Shown: positions 1-6,560 of the stretch, in pieces
Layout: every line of letters starts with the position of its first letter
Position numbering within the stretch: position 1 is the stretch's first letter
Source of the DNA: Candidatus Culexmicrobium profundum
GTDB taxonomy: Archaea; Thermoproteota; Methanomethylicia; Culexarchaeales; Culexmicrobiaceae
DNA: 8,870 nt
Direction: 5' to 3'
NCBI GenBank assembly: GCA_025061245.1
Contig: JANZKD010000068.1
Span: 1-8,870 of the forward strand
Notes under the pieces: model-generated
Database searches by the model: none
What the model saw: the letters and a program-made list of their open reading frames with translations, nothing else
What the model was told of the DNA's origin: nothing
Translations under genes and position numbers: made by a program

Positions 1-271
1 TGAGATTATAAGCTATCCATCCTTTTTCAGTTAAATAGTATTTTTTATTTTCATCTCGATCTATTAAATCTCTTAATAGCTCCAAATTATAATAGAGTGA
101 ACCGGTACTTACTTTCAATGCTTTTTTTATTTCAGTTACTCTAGCTTTCCCACGCGTACCTAGGAATTCTATTATTCTTCTCCTTAGAGAACTACCTAAT
201 GCTTGATACATTCGAGTTATCTCTTCGTCACTAGCCAACTTTACCCCTCTCAATACAATCTTTGTAGCCAT
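1..271 (-). CDS. Winged-helix (ArsR-like) transcriptional regulator, N-terminal part, cut by the left edge
   Basis: An open frame starts with ATG at 271 (MATKIVLRGVKLASDEE...) and runs leftward for 90 codons without a stop, leaving the window. Residues about 20-90 read as an archaeal winged helix-turn-helix. Helix 1 is 'MYQALGSSLRRRIIEFL'. Then comes 'ARVTEIKKALKVSTGSLYYN' with the recognition helix in 'STGSLYYNLELL', and a wing ending 'KYYLTEKGWIAYNL'. This fits ArsR-type regulators common in Thermoproteota, which often carry a C-terminal sensor or membrane part that cannot be seen here. There is no strong Shine-Dalgarno (SD) sequence; an AT-rich TATA-like stretch lies about 45 bp upstream. 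It lies 65 bp downstream of the Cren7-like gene on the same strand and could be transcribed with it. The fold call is fairly firm; target and effector are unknown. Confidence 0.75.
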   Translation of the reverse strand, partial: MATKIVLRGVKLASDEEITRMYQALGSSLRRRIIEFLGTRGKARVTEIKKALKVSTGSLYYNLELLRDLIDRDENKKYYLTEKGWIAYNL

Positions 272-336
272 CGTTAAAATAAAAGATTGCTCTGAAAAAA
301 GGTAGGGGGAATTTTATTTTAATGTTTTCATTTAAT

Positions 337-480
337 CTACTTTATTCCTGATCTGAAGAATGCTCCACAGTTGGGGCACTTAAATAATCCAATGGTTACG
401 CCTTTCCTGCCTTTTGGGGCAAGTGTCCAAGTTTTCATTGGAGTTTCAACTTCAGTACCACATTTCGGACATTTAGCCAT
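337..480 (-). CDS. Cren7-like chromatin protein with an inserted zinc ribbon (47 aa)
   Basis: ATG at 480, stop TAG at 339-337. A good ribosome-binding site (GAGGTG, plus-strand bases 488-493) sits 7 nt before the start. The protein has CPKCG at residues 4-8 and CPNCG at 35-39, a four-cysteine zinc site. Between them lies 'TWTLAPKGRKGVTIGLFK' (17-34). From memory, the Sulfolobus Cren7 core reads WALAPKGRKGVKIGLFK followed by DPETGKYFR; here it continues with CPNCGAFFR, so the match is nearly residue by residue. Cren7 is a small SH3-like beta-barrel that binds the DNA minor groove and kinks DNA. In this version the DPETG turn is replaced by a zinc knuckle and the basic C-terminal tail is shortened. 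Likely role: architectural chromatin protein, or a small regulator built on that fold. Homology is seen directly in the motif; DNA binding is inferred. Confidence 0.85.
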   Translation of the reverse strand: MAKCPKCGTEVETPMKTWTLAPKGRKGVTIGLFKCPNCGAFFRSGIK

Positions 481-520
481 CTTTTAACACCTCATGAATA
501 CACATTATAATTTATATTCA

Positions 521-537
521 ATGATATCATCATGATG
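521..537. repeat. Two overlapping perfect palindromes, possible operator
   Basis: ATGATATCAT (521-530) and CATCATGATG (528-537) are each perfect 10-bp palindromes that share three bases. They lie at the predicted transcription start region of the Cren7-like gene, where a regulator could block initiation. In AT-rich DNA such palindromes can arise by chance, so this is tentative. Confidence 0.3.
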
Positions 538-544
538 CTTAATG

Positions 545-552
545 AATATAAA
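545..552 (-). promoter_or_regulatory. Candidate TATA box for the Cren7-like gene
   Basis: Read on the minus strand this is TTTATATT. A transcript starting about 25 bp downstream (near 523) would have a leader of about 43 nt that includes the GAGGTG site. A second AT-rich element at 507-515 would place the start at the SD itself and is less suitable. Confidence 0.35.
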
Positions 553-693
553 CCTTACGATGATTGACAGTAAAGCCTTGATAGCGCCTTAAGCATTTAA
601 ATAAGGAGTTTACTTTCTTATTTTAGAAAATTCGTTTTTATCATGACTTTTTTTGAAAAATAAATAATTATTATCGATGATGAAAATAATGTC

Positions 694-709
694 TTCGTCA
701 ATTATCGTA
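694..709 (+). repeat. Copy 1 of a 16-bp near-palindromic motif (gene 3' end)
   Basis: TTCGTCAATTATCGTA, 7 bp beyond the stop codon of the CBS-domain gene. It matches the copy at 3057-3072 at 14 of 16 positions. The core CGTCAATTATCG is close to a palindrome (CGTnAATTnACG type). Confidence 0.5.
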
Positions 710-716
710 GATTAAG

Positions 717-1190
717 CTATGGTTTTAATTTGTATAATGCAAGCATTAAAATGTCAATGAAACTTAACTCGCCTACTAATTTTCCATTTTCGTTTATAAC
801 TGGTATTTCATCCATAAGGTTTTCTACCATTATCTTGGTTGCTTCAGCTAGAGTGTCATCAGGATGACATGCAACTATTTTTCCAACATAATCTTGAGCT
901 ATGGTTCCAATTATAAATCGTAGTCCGATACTTTCTTCCGCTTTCCTTAATACATCAACTTTTCCAAGTTTTAGAGCTATAAATTCAAGTAAAACTTTTG
1001 GTGTTATTATTCCAATAAGTTTTCCTCTATCTACAACATAGATAATTCTTCTTTTAGGTTCAGTGGCCATTAACTCTAAAACCTTTACAATGGGTGTTTC
1101 ACTATCAATAATTCCTTCATGTACGGGTCGCATAACATCTTTAACTAATATTTTTCCTATTTCTTTTATTTTGTCACTATACAATTTCAC
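717..1190 (-). CDS. Protein with a tandem pair of CBS domains
   Basis: A short protein made almost only of two CBS domains. Counted from the upstream GTG at 1196 (159 aa), CBS 1 is residues about 16-72 ('VKDVMRPVHEG', 'GKLIGIITPK') and CBS 2 about 97-153 ('KIVACHPDDTLAEATKIM', 'GKLVGELSFIDIL'). CBS pairs form a disc that binds adenosine nucleotides and usually acts as a sensor on a partner protein. It is divergent from the ArsB/NhaD-like permease with a shared promoter region, so control of that transporter is a reasonable inference. Start choice: the GTG at 1196 has AGGGGA directly against it with no spacing, whereas the in-frame GTG at 1190 has AGGGGAG at a 5-nt spacing, so I prefer 1190. 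Tyr and Leu just before the stop complete CBS 2, so the gene is full length. Confidence 0.85.
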   Translation of the reverse strand: MKLYSDKIKEIGKILVKDVMRPVHEGIIDSETPIVKVLELMATEPKRRIIYVVDRGKLIGIITPKVLLEFIALKLGKVDVLRKAEESIGLRFIIGTIAQDYVGKIVACHPDDTLAEATKIMVENLMDEIPVINENGKLVGELSFIDILMLALYKLKP

Positions 1191-1226
1191 TGACACTCCC
1201 CTGAAAAAGAATACTCACAAAAGAAG

Positions 1227-1235
1227 AATTTAAAT
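1227..1235 (-). promoter_or_regulatory. TATA-like box for the CBS-domain gene
   Basis: AATTTAAAT, centred about 40 bp before the preferred GTG start. A start point about 25 bp downstream (near 1205) would give a short leader that still contains the AGGGGAG ribosome-binding site. Confidence 0.5.
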
Positions 1236-1239
1236 GTCC

Positions 1240-1249
1240 TTATAAATTA
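1240..1249 (+). promoter_or_regulatory. TATA-like box for the permease gene
   Basis: TTATAAATTA, a good archaeal TATA match. Initiation is expected at about 1267-1271, which excludes the TTG codon at 1252 as the start and points to ATG 1267 (leaderless) or ATG 1279 (very short leader). It lies only 4 bp from the divergent TATA of the CBS gene, so the two promoters probably compete or are controlled together. Confidence 0.5.
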
Positions 1250-1278
1250 TTTTGTTTGACGCTATTATGGAGGTTAAT

Positions 1279-2724
1279 ATGGTGCGAGAGAACAGTATAA
1301 AAGAATTACTAGTAATTGTGAAAGAGGCGATAATCGACGAAAGTCGATTAGTAACTCTTATTCTAACACCTGTATTTTCAATGATAATGGCATATATATT
1401 AGGATTTAATCAGATACAGATAATCGCCATATCTGCATTTATCATTTCAGTTTTAGGCACCTTTCTTTATTGGAGATATAAACTTCTCCTTGCACTCATA
1501 AGTGTAACTGCACTATTAATGCTTGGTGTTATGGATATAGAAACACTAATTGAATCTGCAGAATTTGATATCATTTTATTCTTATTTGCAATGACAATCA
1601 TAGTTGTACCCTTAAAGCGGGCGGGATTCTTTAGATGGCTAACTATCCTCCTCTTAAAGTGGTCTAATTTTAAATTTCAAAGATTGATTATATTTTTTAT
1701 ATTAACGTCAACAGTTCTTGCAGCATTAATGGGTTCTGTGACTTCTATTGTCTTAATTTCGATGATGATAATGGAGTTTTGTGATTACTTTAAGTTAGAT
1801 CCGACATTGCCGTTAATTTCAGCTATCCTAGCAACAAATATAGGGAGTAGTGCAACTGCACTGGGCAATCCAGTGGGGCTAATTTTAGCTTTAGGTGCAG
1901 GTTTGGGATTTGAGGAATTTATTCGATGGTCTATGCCACCAGCTATTTTAAGTATAATTTTCATATCATGGTTTTTCTCTAAAGTTTACCATCGTGAAAT
2001 TGAGGGAATGAACAATAAGATGGAGAAAGTTCTTAAGGAGAGGGAGATAAAGCTACTTGATATATGGGCGACAATTGAGGATATTAAAAAGTTTTTCGCG
2101 GCATCTATGACATTTACTATAACTGTTCTTGCAATAGCATTTCACACTGTCATTGAAAAATTTCTTCATTTAAAGGGTGAGACAATGCTTGTTGGAATAG
2201 CATTTCTTGGAGCAGCTGCAAGCCTGTATCTTTACAGGGAAGAAGGGAAAGAGATAATTAGTAGTGAAGTTGACTGGTGGTCGTTATTATTTATAGCATT
2301 TCTTTTTGGTCAAACAGGTGCATTAAAATATACAGGAGTAACCGAAAAAATTGCCGAGCTAATAATAAGCTTCTCAGGTGGTGAATTAACAATTCTCTTA
2401 GCGATAATTTCAATTTCAGTATTCGTATTGTCAGCCTTTCTAGATAATGTGCCTACTGTTGCTACATTCATACCCATAGTGTTAAGCTTAGCTGAAAAGG
2501 GTGTTGAAGTATATCCATTTTGGTGGATTGTACTTATATCTGGCTGTTATGCTGGAAATCTTACTCCATTGGCGTCTGCTGCTAATATAATAGCATTAGG
2601 TTTGCTTGAAAAGAAGAAAATAAAAATAACACTAAAGCAGTGGATTAAAATTGGAGCTATTCCTACCATATTTACTTTTATCTTAGCTCTTGCAATTATA
2701 CTTGTTCAATTTTATGTCATATAA
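1279..2724 (+). CDS. ArsB/NhaD-type ion permease (ion transporter superfamily)
   Basis: A very hydrophobic protein of 481 residues with about 11-12 membrane segments in two halves, separated by a charged cytoplasmic stretch at about 240-275 ('NNKMEKVLKEREIKLLD'). The family signatures are present. The first-half motif is 'TNIGSSATALGNPVG' (about 186-200), the second-half motif 'SAFLDNVPTVATFIP' (about 385-399), and a re-entrant loop 'GNLTPLASAAN' (about 426-436). These are the equivalents of ArsB/NhaD/P-protein motifs, which place it with permeases for arsenite, sodium/proton or organic anions; the substrate cannot be read from sequence. No arsenic-resistance partner (ArsR, ArsA, ArsC) is nearby, so I do not call it ArsB. 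Start: GGAGGT (1269-1274) precedes ATG 1279 by 4 nt and GTG 1282 by 7; ATG 1267 and TTG 1252 are also in frame. The CBS protein upstream may gate it. Confidence 0.85.
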   Translation: MVRENSIKELLVIVKEAIIDESRLVTLILTPVFSMIMAYILGFNQIQIIAISAFIISVLGTFLYWRYKLLLALISVTALLMLGVMDIETLIESAEFDIILFLFAMTIIVVPLKRAGFFRWLTILLLKWSNFKFQRLIIFFILTSTVLAALMGSVTSIVLISMMIMEFCDYFKLDPTLPLISAILATNIGSSATALGNPVGLILALGAGLGFEEFIRWSMPPAILSIIFISWFFSKVYHREIEGMNNKMEKVLKEREIKLLDIWATIEDIKKFFAASMTFTITVLAIAFHTVIEKFLHLKGETMLVGIAFLGAAASLYLYREEGKEIISSEVDWWSLLFIAFLFGQTGALKYTGVTEKIAELIISFSGGELTILLAIISISVFVLSAFLDNVPTVATFIPIVLSLAEKGVEVYPFWWIVLISGCYAGNLTPLASAANIIALGLLEKKKIKITLKQWIKIGAIPTIFTFILALAIILVQFYVI

Positions 2725-2726
2725 AT

Positions 2727-2742
2727 ATCGGCAATTAACGTA
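2727..2742 (+). repeat. Copy 2 of the 16-bp motif (gene 3' end)
   Basis: ATCGGCAATTAACGTA begins 2 bp after the permease stop codon. It differs from the copy at 3057 at one position (G for T). Confidence 0.6.
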
Positions 2743-3056
2743 AAAAATACTTAAAAGCACTTATCATCAATTTTTTAAATAAAATTTTTAAATTATTCTA
2801 AAAATATAGAAAATTGCTTCGAGAGAATACTGAATAGCTTTGTAGGATTTTACCTTTTAAATCAATTTATTGCATAAATGTTTACGTTATCTTAACATGT
2901 GTGAGTATATTTGTCGTTCTTGATTTTTTAATTGATTAATGAAATTATTCATAATTTTTTTCAGGTAAATTAAAGTGAATGCGTAATAATTATTAAGTAG
3001 ACATTCGTAGATGATTGATGGTTTACTATGGTTTTGCTGTGATTAAGTTTATTATA

Positions 3057-3072
3057 ATCGTCAATTAACGTA
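3057..3072 (+). repeat. Copy 3 of the 16-bp motif (gene 3' end)
   Basis: ATCGTCAATTAACGTA lies 8 bp beyond the stop codon of the radical SAM gene. Its centre, CGTCAATTAACG, is palindromic except for one mismatched pair. With copies 1 and 2, every gene end between 694 and 3081 carries this motif. Confidence 0.6.
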
Positions 3073-3080
3073 TTAAAATT

Positions 3081-4154
3081 TTATGGACATATTATGATTT
3101 TTCTTGAATAAAGACAATCTGCACATGTTGGACTATTTCCCCAACAGTCATATTCATTTGAATCACTAAATGTGCAATCATAATGGAAGTCACAGTCAGT
3201 GCATGATGGAAACTGGAAAAATTTTACTAATTGTCTGAATTTAACATAATTTGGATCATTCCAAATACTTGATAGACTTTGTGTTCTAATGTTTCCATAT
3301 GAAATTTGCTTTATATTCTTCTTGCGACCATATATATAGCATTGATAATCGTGTAGAAAATTGTAGCATGGTGTCACTCTTCCTTTATGGGTAATGCATG
3401 TTGCTTTTCTCTCAATGAATGGGCAGATTCTTTCGGTTTTCAATTCAAAGAATGGTAATTTGACTGATACTTGGTGAAATAGACTTAATCTTGCTAGTTC
3501 TATCTTTAAATTATTGTTTTTAACTGATAATTTCTCGTTTGAATATAAGCATTTATTCTGGAATTTCTCTGATATTGGAATTAGATTTGAAAAAATAATG
3601 CCTCTAACATTAAGGTTTGAGGCTAATTTCACCACGTTTGTAGCGTCATCAACATTATCTGTGCTCAGGGTATATGAAAACCATATTTCCGGTTTTTTCG
3701 CATTCTTGTTTCGTTTATATTTGTCTATCTCTTTTAGACCCCTAATTATTGAGGAGAAATAGTTTCCTCTTATCCTACTATAAATTTCACTTGATGCTGC
3801 ATCAATTGAAATTATTAGTTTATCCACATTGTAATCGACTATTTCTCTAAAATTTTTCTCAACTAATACTCCATTAGTGTTGATTTCTAATGTGAAGTCG
3901 TGTTTCTTAGTTGTTTCTATGAATTCAATTATATTTTTATGGATGAGCGGTTCTCCCCATCCACCGAACATTATGCTTTCTACATTGTATTCATATGCTT
4001 CACTTATTATTTTGTTGAATAATTGCTTACTGATGTCACTGTTATAATAGGTTTTTAGTTGTCCATATCTGAAACATAATTTACAGCTGAGGTTACATCT
4101 ATTTGTAATTTCAATGTAGATTTTTTCAGGATTTTCAATTTTATGGTTTAGCAT
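3081..4154 (-). CDS. Radical SAM/SPASM protein, probable AOR tungsten-cofactor maturase (Cmo-like)
   Basis: 357 residues. The radical SAM cluster motif is CNLSCKLC (Cys20, 24, 27), followed by 'FGGWGEPLIH' (63-72), the SAM-binding GGxxEP-type segment, and 'LIISIDAASSEIYSRIRG' in the barrel. The C-terminal third is cysteine rich (Cys244, 253, 263, 318, 321, 327, 337, 344, 347), typical of a SPASM/twitch domain with auxiliary iron-sulfur clusters. Such proteins lie next to tungsten AOR genes in other archaea (called cofactor-modifying protein, Cmo, in Pyrococcus), and here the gene is divergent from an AOR gene 121 bp away. A role in AOR maturation is therefore a context-supported inference; the actual reaction is not established by the sequence. 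Start: GGAGGA lies 8 nt before ATG 4154; an in-frame TTG at 4157 is less likely. Confidence 0.85.
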   Translation of the reverse strand: MLNHKIENPEKIYIEITNRCNLSCKLCFRYGQLKTYYNSDISKQLFNKIISEAYEYNVESIMFGGWGEPLIHKNIIEFIETTKKHDFTLEINTNGVLVEKNFREIVDYNVDKLIISIDAASSEIYSRIRGNYFSSIIRGLKEIDKYKRNKNAKKPEIWFSYTLSTDNVDDATNVVKLASNLNVRGIIFSNLIPISEKFQNKCLYSNEKLSVKNNNLKIELARLSLFHQVSVKLPFFELKTERICPFIERKATCITHKGRVTPCYNFLHDYQCYIYGRKKNIKQISYGNIRTQSLSSIWNDPNYVKFRQLVKFFQFPSCTDCDFHYDCTFSDSNEYDCWGNSPTCADCLYSRKIIICP

Positions 4155-4197
4155 CAATATGTTCCTCCAATGTCACCAAGTAATCATTATATTGAAG

Positions 4198-4208
4198 TAT
4201 TAAATAAT
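4198..4208 (-). promoter_or_regulatory. TATA-like box for the radical SAM gene
   Basis: The AT-rich run ATTATTTAATA on the minus strand is centred about 49 bp before ATG 4154. Initiation about 25 bp downstream would give a leader of about 24 nt containing the GGAGGA site. The 121-bp space to the AOR start thus holds divergent promoters. Confidence 0.4.
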
Positions 4209-4275
4209 ATAGTTTTCATTTAATCGAAAAAGTTTAGTTTATCATTATGTAATATTTATTGTGAGGTTGATTTTT

Positions 4276-6135
4276 ATGCCTCTAGGAGGATATATGGGGA
4301 AAATTCTAAGAGTAAATTTGACCGAGCAGAAACTTAGAGATGAAACGCTTCCTGAAGAAGTGCTTAGAAAATGGATTGGCGGTAGAGGTCTAGGTGTATA
4401 CTTAATGTTGAAAGAGGTTGATCCAAAGGTTGATCCATTAAGCCCGGAGAACAAGATAATATTGTTGACGGGTCCTCTAACTGGAACTGCTGCTCCTGAA
4501 AGTGGTAGATGGTGTTCAGTTACTAAAGCACCTCTCACGAATACTATTCATGACTCTCAGTCAGGGGGTAGGTGGGGTCCTGAATTAAAGTTTGCTGGCT
4601 ATGATGCTGTAATAATTGAGGGTGCTTCAGAAAAACCAGTTTACTTATGGATTCATGATGGGAAAGCTGAGTTAAGGGATGCTAGGCATTTATGGGGTAA
4701 GGATACTCATGCAACAACAGATATGATACTTGAAGAGTTGGGTGATAAGAACATTAAGGTGCTGTGCATTGGTCCTGCTGGTGAGAATCTAGTTAAAATA
4801 GCCTGTCTAATAAACGATAAGGGTAGAGCTGCTGGAAGGGGTGGTCATGGAGCTGTCTTTGGAAGTAAGAAGCTTAAGGCTGTAGCTGTCAGAGGAACGA
4901 TGAGGCCGCCAATAGCTGATGAAACTAGATTTAGAGAGGCTGTTCGAGCTAATACAGATAAAATTAAAAAGAGCCCGGTTACAGGTGAATCATTACCGAA
5001 GTATGGAACTGCAGTTCTAGTAAATATTATTAACAAGCATGGAATCTTTCCTACACGAAACTTCCAGACTGGAGTGCATCCCACTGCTGATAAGTATAGT
5101 GGAGAAACAATAGCTGAAACAGTGTTAACGAAGAGGGTTGCATGCTGGGGTTGTATTATTGCGTGTGGAAGATATACGCGGGTTCCGGTTAAGGGACCAT
5201 TTATAGGTGAGGGTGACGGACCTGAATATGAAACTGTATGGGCCTTTGGAGCGCAAACTGGAACAGACGATCTAGCTGCAATCTGCAAAGCCAACTACCT
5301 ATGCAATGAACTCGGCTTAGACACAATATCTATGGGTCATGTAATAGGCACCCTAATGGAGCTCTATGAGAAAGGCAAGATACCGGCAGAGAAACTAAGA
5401 GGACTGGAACCTAACTGGGGGAATGGAGCAGCCGTAGTTGAATTAACCTGGAGAACCGCTTATCGCTCAGGTATTGGTGATGAATTAGCTGAAGGTGCTA
5501 AGGTTTTAGCTGAGAAATATGGTGCACCTGAATTAGCCATAGTGGTGAGAGGACAAGAACTTCCAGCCTACGATCCTAGAGGAGTACAAGCACATGGTCT
5601 GGGCTACGCCACTTCAAATAGAGGAGGCTGCCACTTAAGAGCCTATATGATTGCACCAGAAGTTCTAGGTGTACCTGAACTAGTAGATCGCTTCACAACT
5701 AAGGGTAAAGCAGAATTAGTAAAAACATTCCAAGACGGCTTCGCAGTTGTTGATAGCCTAGTTCTCTGTAAATTCAATACATTTGCTACCTGGGTGGAAG
5801 ATTGGGTAGACCTACTGGGTGGAGCTACAGGTTGGAACATAACTTTAGAGGAGTTAAATAAAATTGGAGAGAGGATATGGAATGCGGAGAGGGTCTTCAA
5901 CATACTATCATTCGGAGATGGAAGAAAGTATGATATATTACCTAAAAGACTCCTAGAAGAGCCGATGCCAGAGGGCCCAGCAAAGGGTTATACGGTGAAG
6001 CTTGAAGAAATGCTAGATGAGTATTATAGCATTAGAGGATGGATTGATGGCAGACCCACAAGAGCCAAACTAGAGGAACTAGACCTAAAGGAATTAGCAG
6101 ATAGACTAGAAGCAGAAGGACTACTACCAAGTTAA
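4276..6135 (+). CDS. aor: Tungsten-containing aldehyde:ferredoxin oxidoreductase
   Basis: 619 residues, close to the Pyrococcus furiosus AOR length of about 605, and similar to it throughout. The enzyme oxidises aldehydes to carboxylic acids in the cytoplasm and passes electrons to ferredoxin, using a bis-pterin tungsten (rarely molybdenum) site and one [4Fe-4S] cluster. Diagnostic parts, numbered from ATG 4276: N-terminal 'GKILRVNLT'; 'GPLTGTAAPESGRW'; 'GPAGENLVK' and 'GRAAGRGGHGAVFGSKKLKA', both pterin-domain motifs; cluster cysteines C290-x2-C293-x3-C297 with the fourth at about 498 in 'LVLCKF'; and 'DPRGVQAHGLGYATSNRGG', with the His matching the catalytic His448 of P. furiosus. Start: GAGGT 8 nt before ATG 4276 supports it; GTG 4261 and ATG 4294 (AGGAGGA 3 nt upstream) are alternatives. 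A moaD-like gene follows. Codon use changes near 5280. The exact aldehyde substrate is unknown. Confidence 0.95.
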   Translation: MPLGGYMGKILRVNLTEQKLRDETLPEEVLRKWIGGRGLGVYLMLKEVDPKVDPLSPENKIILLTGPLTGTAAPESGRWCSVTKAPLTNTIHDSQSGGRWGPELKFAGYDAVIIEGASEKPVYLWIHDGKAELRDARHLWGKDTHATTDMILEELGDKNIKVLCIGPAGENLVKIACLINDKGRAAGRGGHGAVFGSKKLKAVAVRGTMRPPIADETRFREAVRANTDKIKKSPVTGESLPKYGTAVLVNIINKHGIFPTRNFQTGVHPTADKYSGETIAETVLTKRVACWGCIIACGRYTRVPVKGPFIGEGDGPEYETVWAFGAQTGTDDLAAICKANYLCNELGLDTISMGHVIGTLMELYEKGKIPAEKLRGLEPNWGNGAAVVELTWRTAYRSGIGDELAEGAKVLAEKYGAPELAIVVRGQELPAYDPRGVQAHGLGYATSNRGGCHLRAYMIAPEVLGVPELVDRFTTKGKAELVKTFQDGFAVVDSLVLCKFNTFATWVEDWVDLLGGATGWNITLEELNKIGERIWNAERVFNILSFGDGRKYDILPKRLLEEPMPEGPAKGYTVKLEEMLDEYYSIRGWIDGRPTRAKLEELDLKELADRLEAEGLLPS

Positions 6136-6159
6136 GCTCCTATAATTTTTTATTATATT

Positions 6160-6165
6160 GGAGGT
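6160..6165 (+). promoter_or_regulatory. Ribosome-binding site deciding the moaD-like start
   Basis: GGAGGT lies 10 nt before ATG 6176. It overlaps an in-frame TTG at 6158, which rules that codon out as the start. An out-of-frame ATG at 6168 (ATG GCC GTA TGA) also lies after this site and ends within the true start codon, making a three-codon upstream frame with start-stop overlap. Confidence 0.6.
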
Positions 6166-6175
6166 ATATGGCCGT

Positions 6176-6448
6176 ATGAGCATGAAAGTCGCAATTGAGT
6201 TTTTTGCGACTTTGAGAGATAAATTTGGGAAAAGAAGAGAAGTTGTAATAGATTGTAATCCTACAACCCTGAGAAATGTACTTTCTAAGGTTAATGGTTT
6301 ACTGGAAGAAATATCTGAAAATGAAAGTATTAAGAAGATGTATAAGATTCTTCTTAATGGTTTAAATGTAGAATTTCTCGGCGGGTTGGACGCAAAGGTT
6401 AAGAGTGGAGATGAGATATACATATTCCCACCTGCTGGAGGAGGCTAG
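6176..6448 (+). CDS. moaD: MoaD/ThiS-family sulfur carrier protein, AOR-linked
   Basis: 90 residues with the ubiquitin-like fold of MoaD: N-terminal strand 'MKVAIEFFATLRDKFGKRRE', mid 'KILLNGLNVEFLGGLD', and 'VKSGDEIYIFPPAGGG' at the C-terminus. The C-terminal Gly-Gly is adenylated and converted to a thiocarboxylate, which gives sulfur to the molybdopterin dithiolene that binds tungsten or molybdenum. It ends in GGG, one glycine more than many family members. It lies 40 bp after AOR on the same strand, so it is probably in the same operon and supplies the pterin for that enzyme. The MoaE, MoeB and other cofactor genes are not in the window. A ThiS or other ubiquitin-like sulfur carrier role cannot be excluded, but the context favours MoaD. 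Confidence 0.88.
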   Translation: MSMKVAIEFFATLRDKFGKRREVVIDCNPTTLRNVLSKVNGLLEEISENESIKKMYKILLNGLNVEFLGGLDAKVKSGDEIYIFPPAGGG

Positions 6449-6472
6449 AAAATCTACTGAAAGGGTAATCTT

Positions 6473-6521
6473 CACCTTTGATGGTGTTTGACGTTTCCCT
6501 CTAGCAGTTACTGGTCTTTTT
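6473..6521 (+). terminator. Possible transcription end of the AOR-moaD unit
   Basis: A small hairpin (CACC tttgat GGTG, 6473-6486) lies 25 bp after the moaD-like stop, and a T-rich stretch (CTTTTTC, 6516-6522) follows a weak CAGT/ACTG stem. Archaeal termination mainly needs T-runs, so this is plausible but weak. Confidence 0.3.
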
Positions 6522-6560
6522 CTACTAGACACGTATCATGCAAAAATGAGAATATATCAT

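Larger units (their letters stand above)
481..716. other. Gene-free intergenic stretch, 236 bp
   Basis: AT-rich spacer between the 5' side of the Cren7-like gene and the 3' end of the CBS-domain gene. I see no coding frame and no tRNA. It holds the SD of the Cren7-like gene (488-493), TATA-like runs readable on the minus strand (507-515 and 545-552), two overlapping palindromes (521-537), an AT-rich TTTAAATA (596-603) and one copy of a 16-bp motif (694-709). Confidence 0.6.
2725..3080. other. Gene-free gap between convergent genes, 356 bp
   Basis: Very AT-rich DNA between the 3' ends of the permease (plus) and the radical SAM gene (minus). All frames are broken by frequent stops and I see no tRNA, rRNA, box C/D RNA or insertion sequence. 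The only structure I can support is the pair of near-identical 16-bp motifs at its two ends (2727-2742 and 3057-3072), in the same orientation, with about 314 bp of unremarkable sequence between them, plus short A and T runs that could serve as archaeal termination signals. Confidence 0.6.

Noticed and set aside
676..710. Box C/D guide RNA starting from ATGATGA near 677
   Set aside because: A box-C-like sequence is present but no box D (CTGA) follows at a suitable distance.
1279..2724. Calling the permease an arsenite pump (ArsB)
   Set aside because: The motifs define the superfamily only; there are no arsenic-resistance neighbours and the substrate cannot be deduced.
3514..3762. Open frame on the plus strand, 82 codons
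   Set aside because: Lies wholly inside the radical SAM gene on the opposite strand; no recognisable domain.
4245..4538. Open frame on the minus strand over the AOR start
   Set aside because: Antisense shadow of the AOR N-terminus; the AOR reading is unmistakable.
4845..5294. Minus-strand open frame of 149 codons
   Set aside because: Antisense to conserved AOR sequence including the iron-sulfur cysteines; no family features.
5643..5903. Minus-strand open frame of 86 codons
   Set aside because: Antisense to the AOR C-terminal part; low-complexity Ser/Thr-rich translation.
6158..6175. Upstream TTG start for the MoaD-like protein
   Set aside because: The TTG overlaps the GGAGGT ribosome-binding site, so translation must begin downstream, at ATG 6176.
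6124..6423. Minus-strand open frame of 99 codons
   Set aside because: Antisense shadow of the MoaD-like gene.
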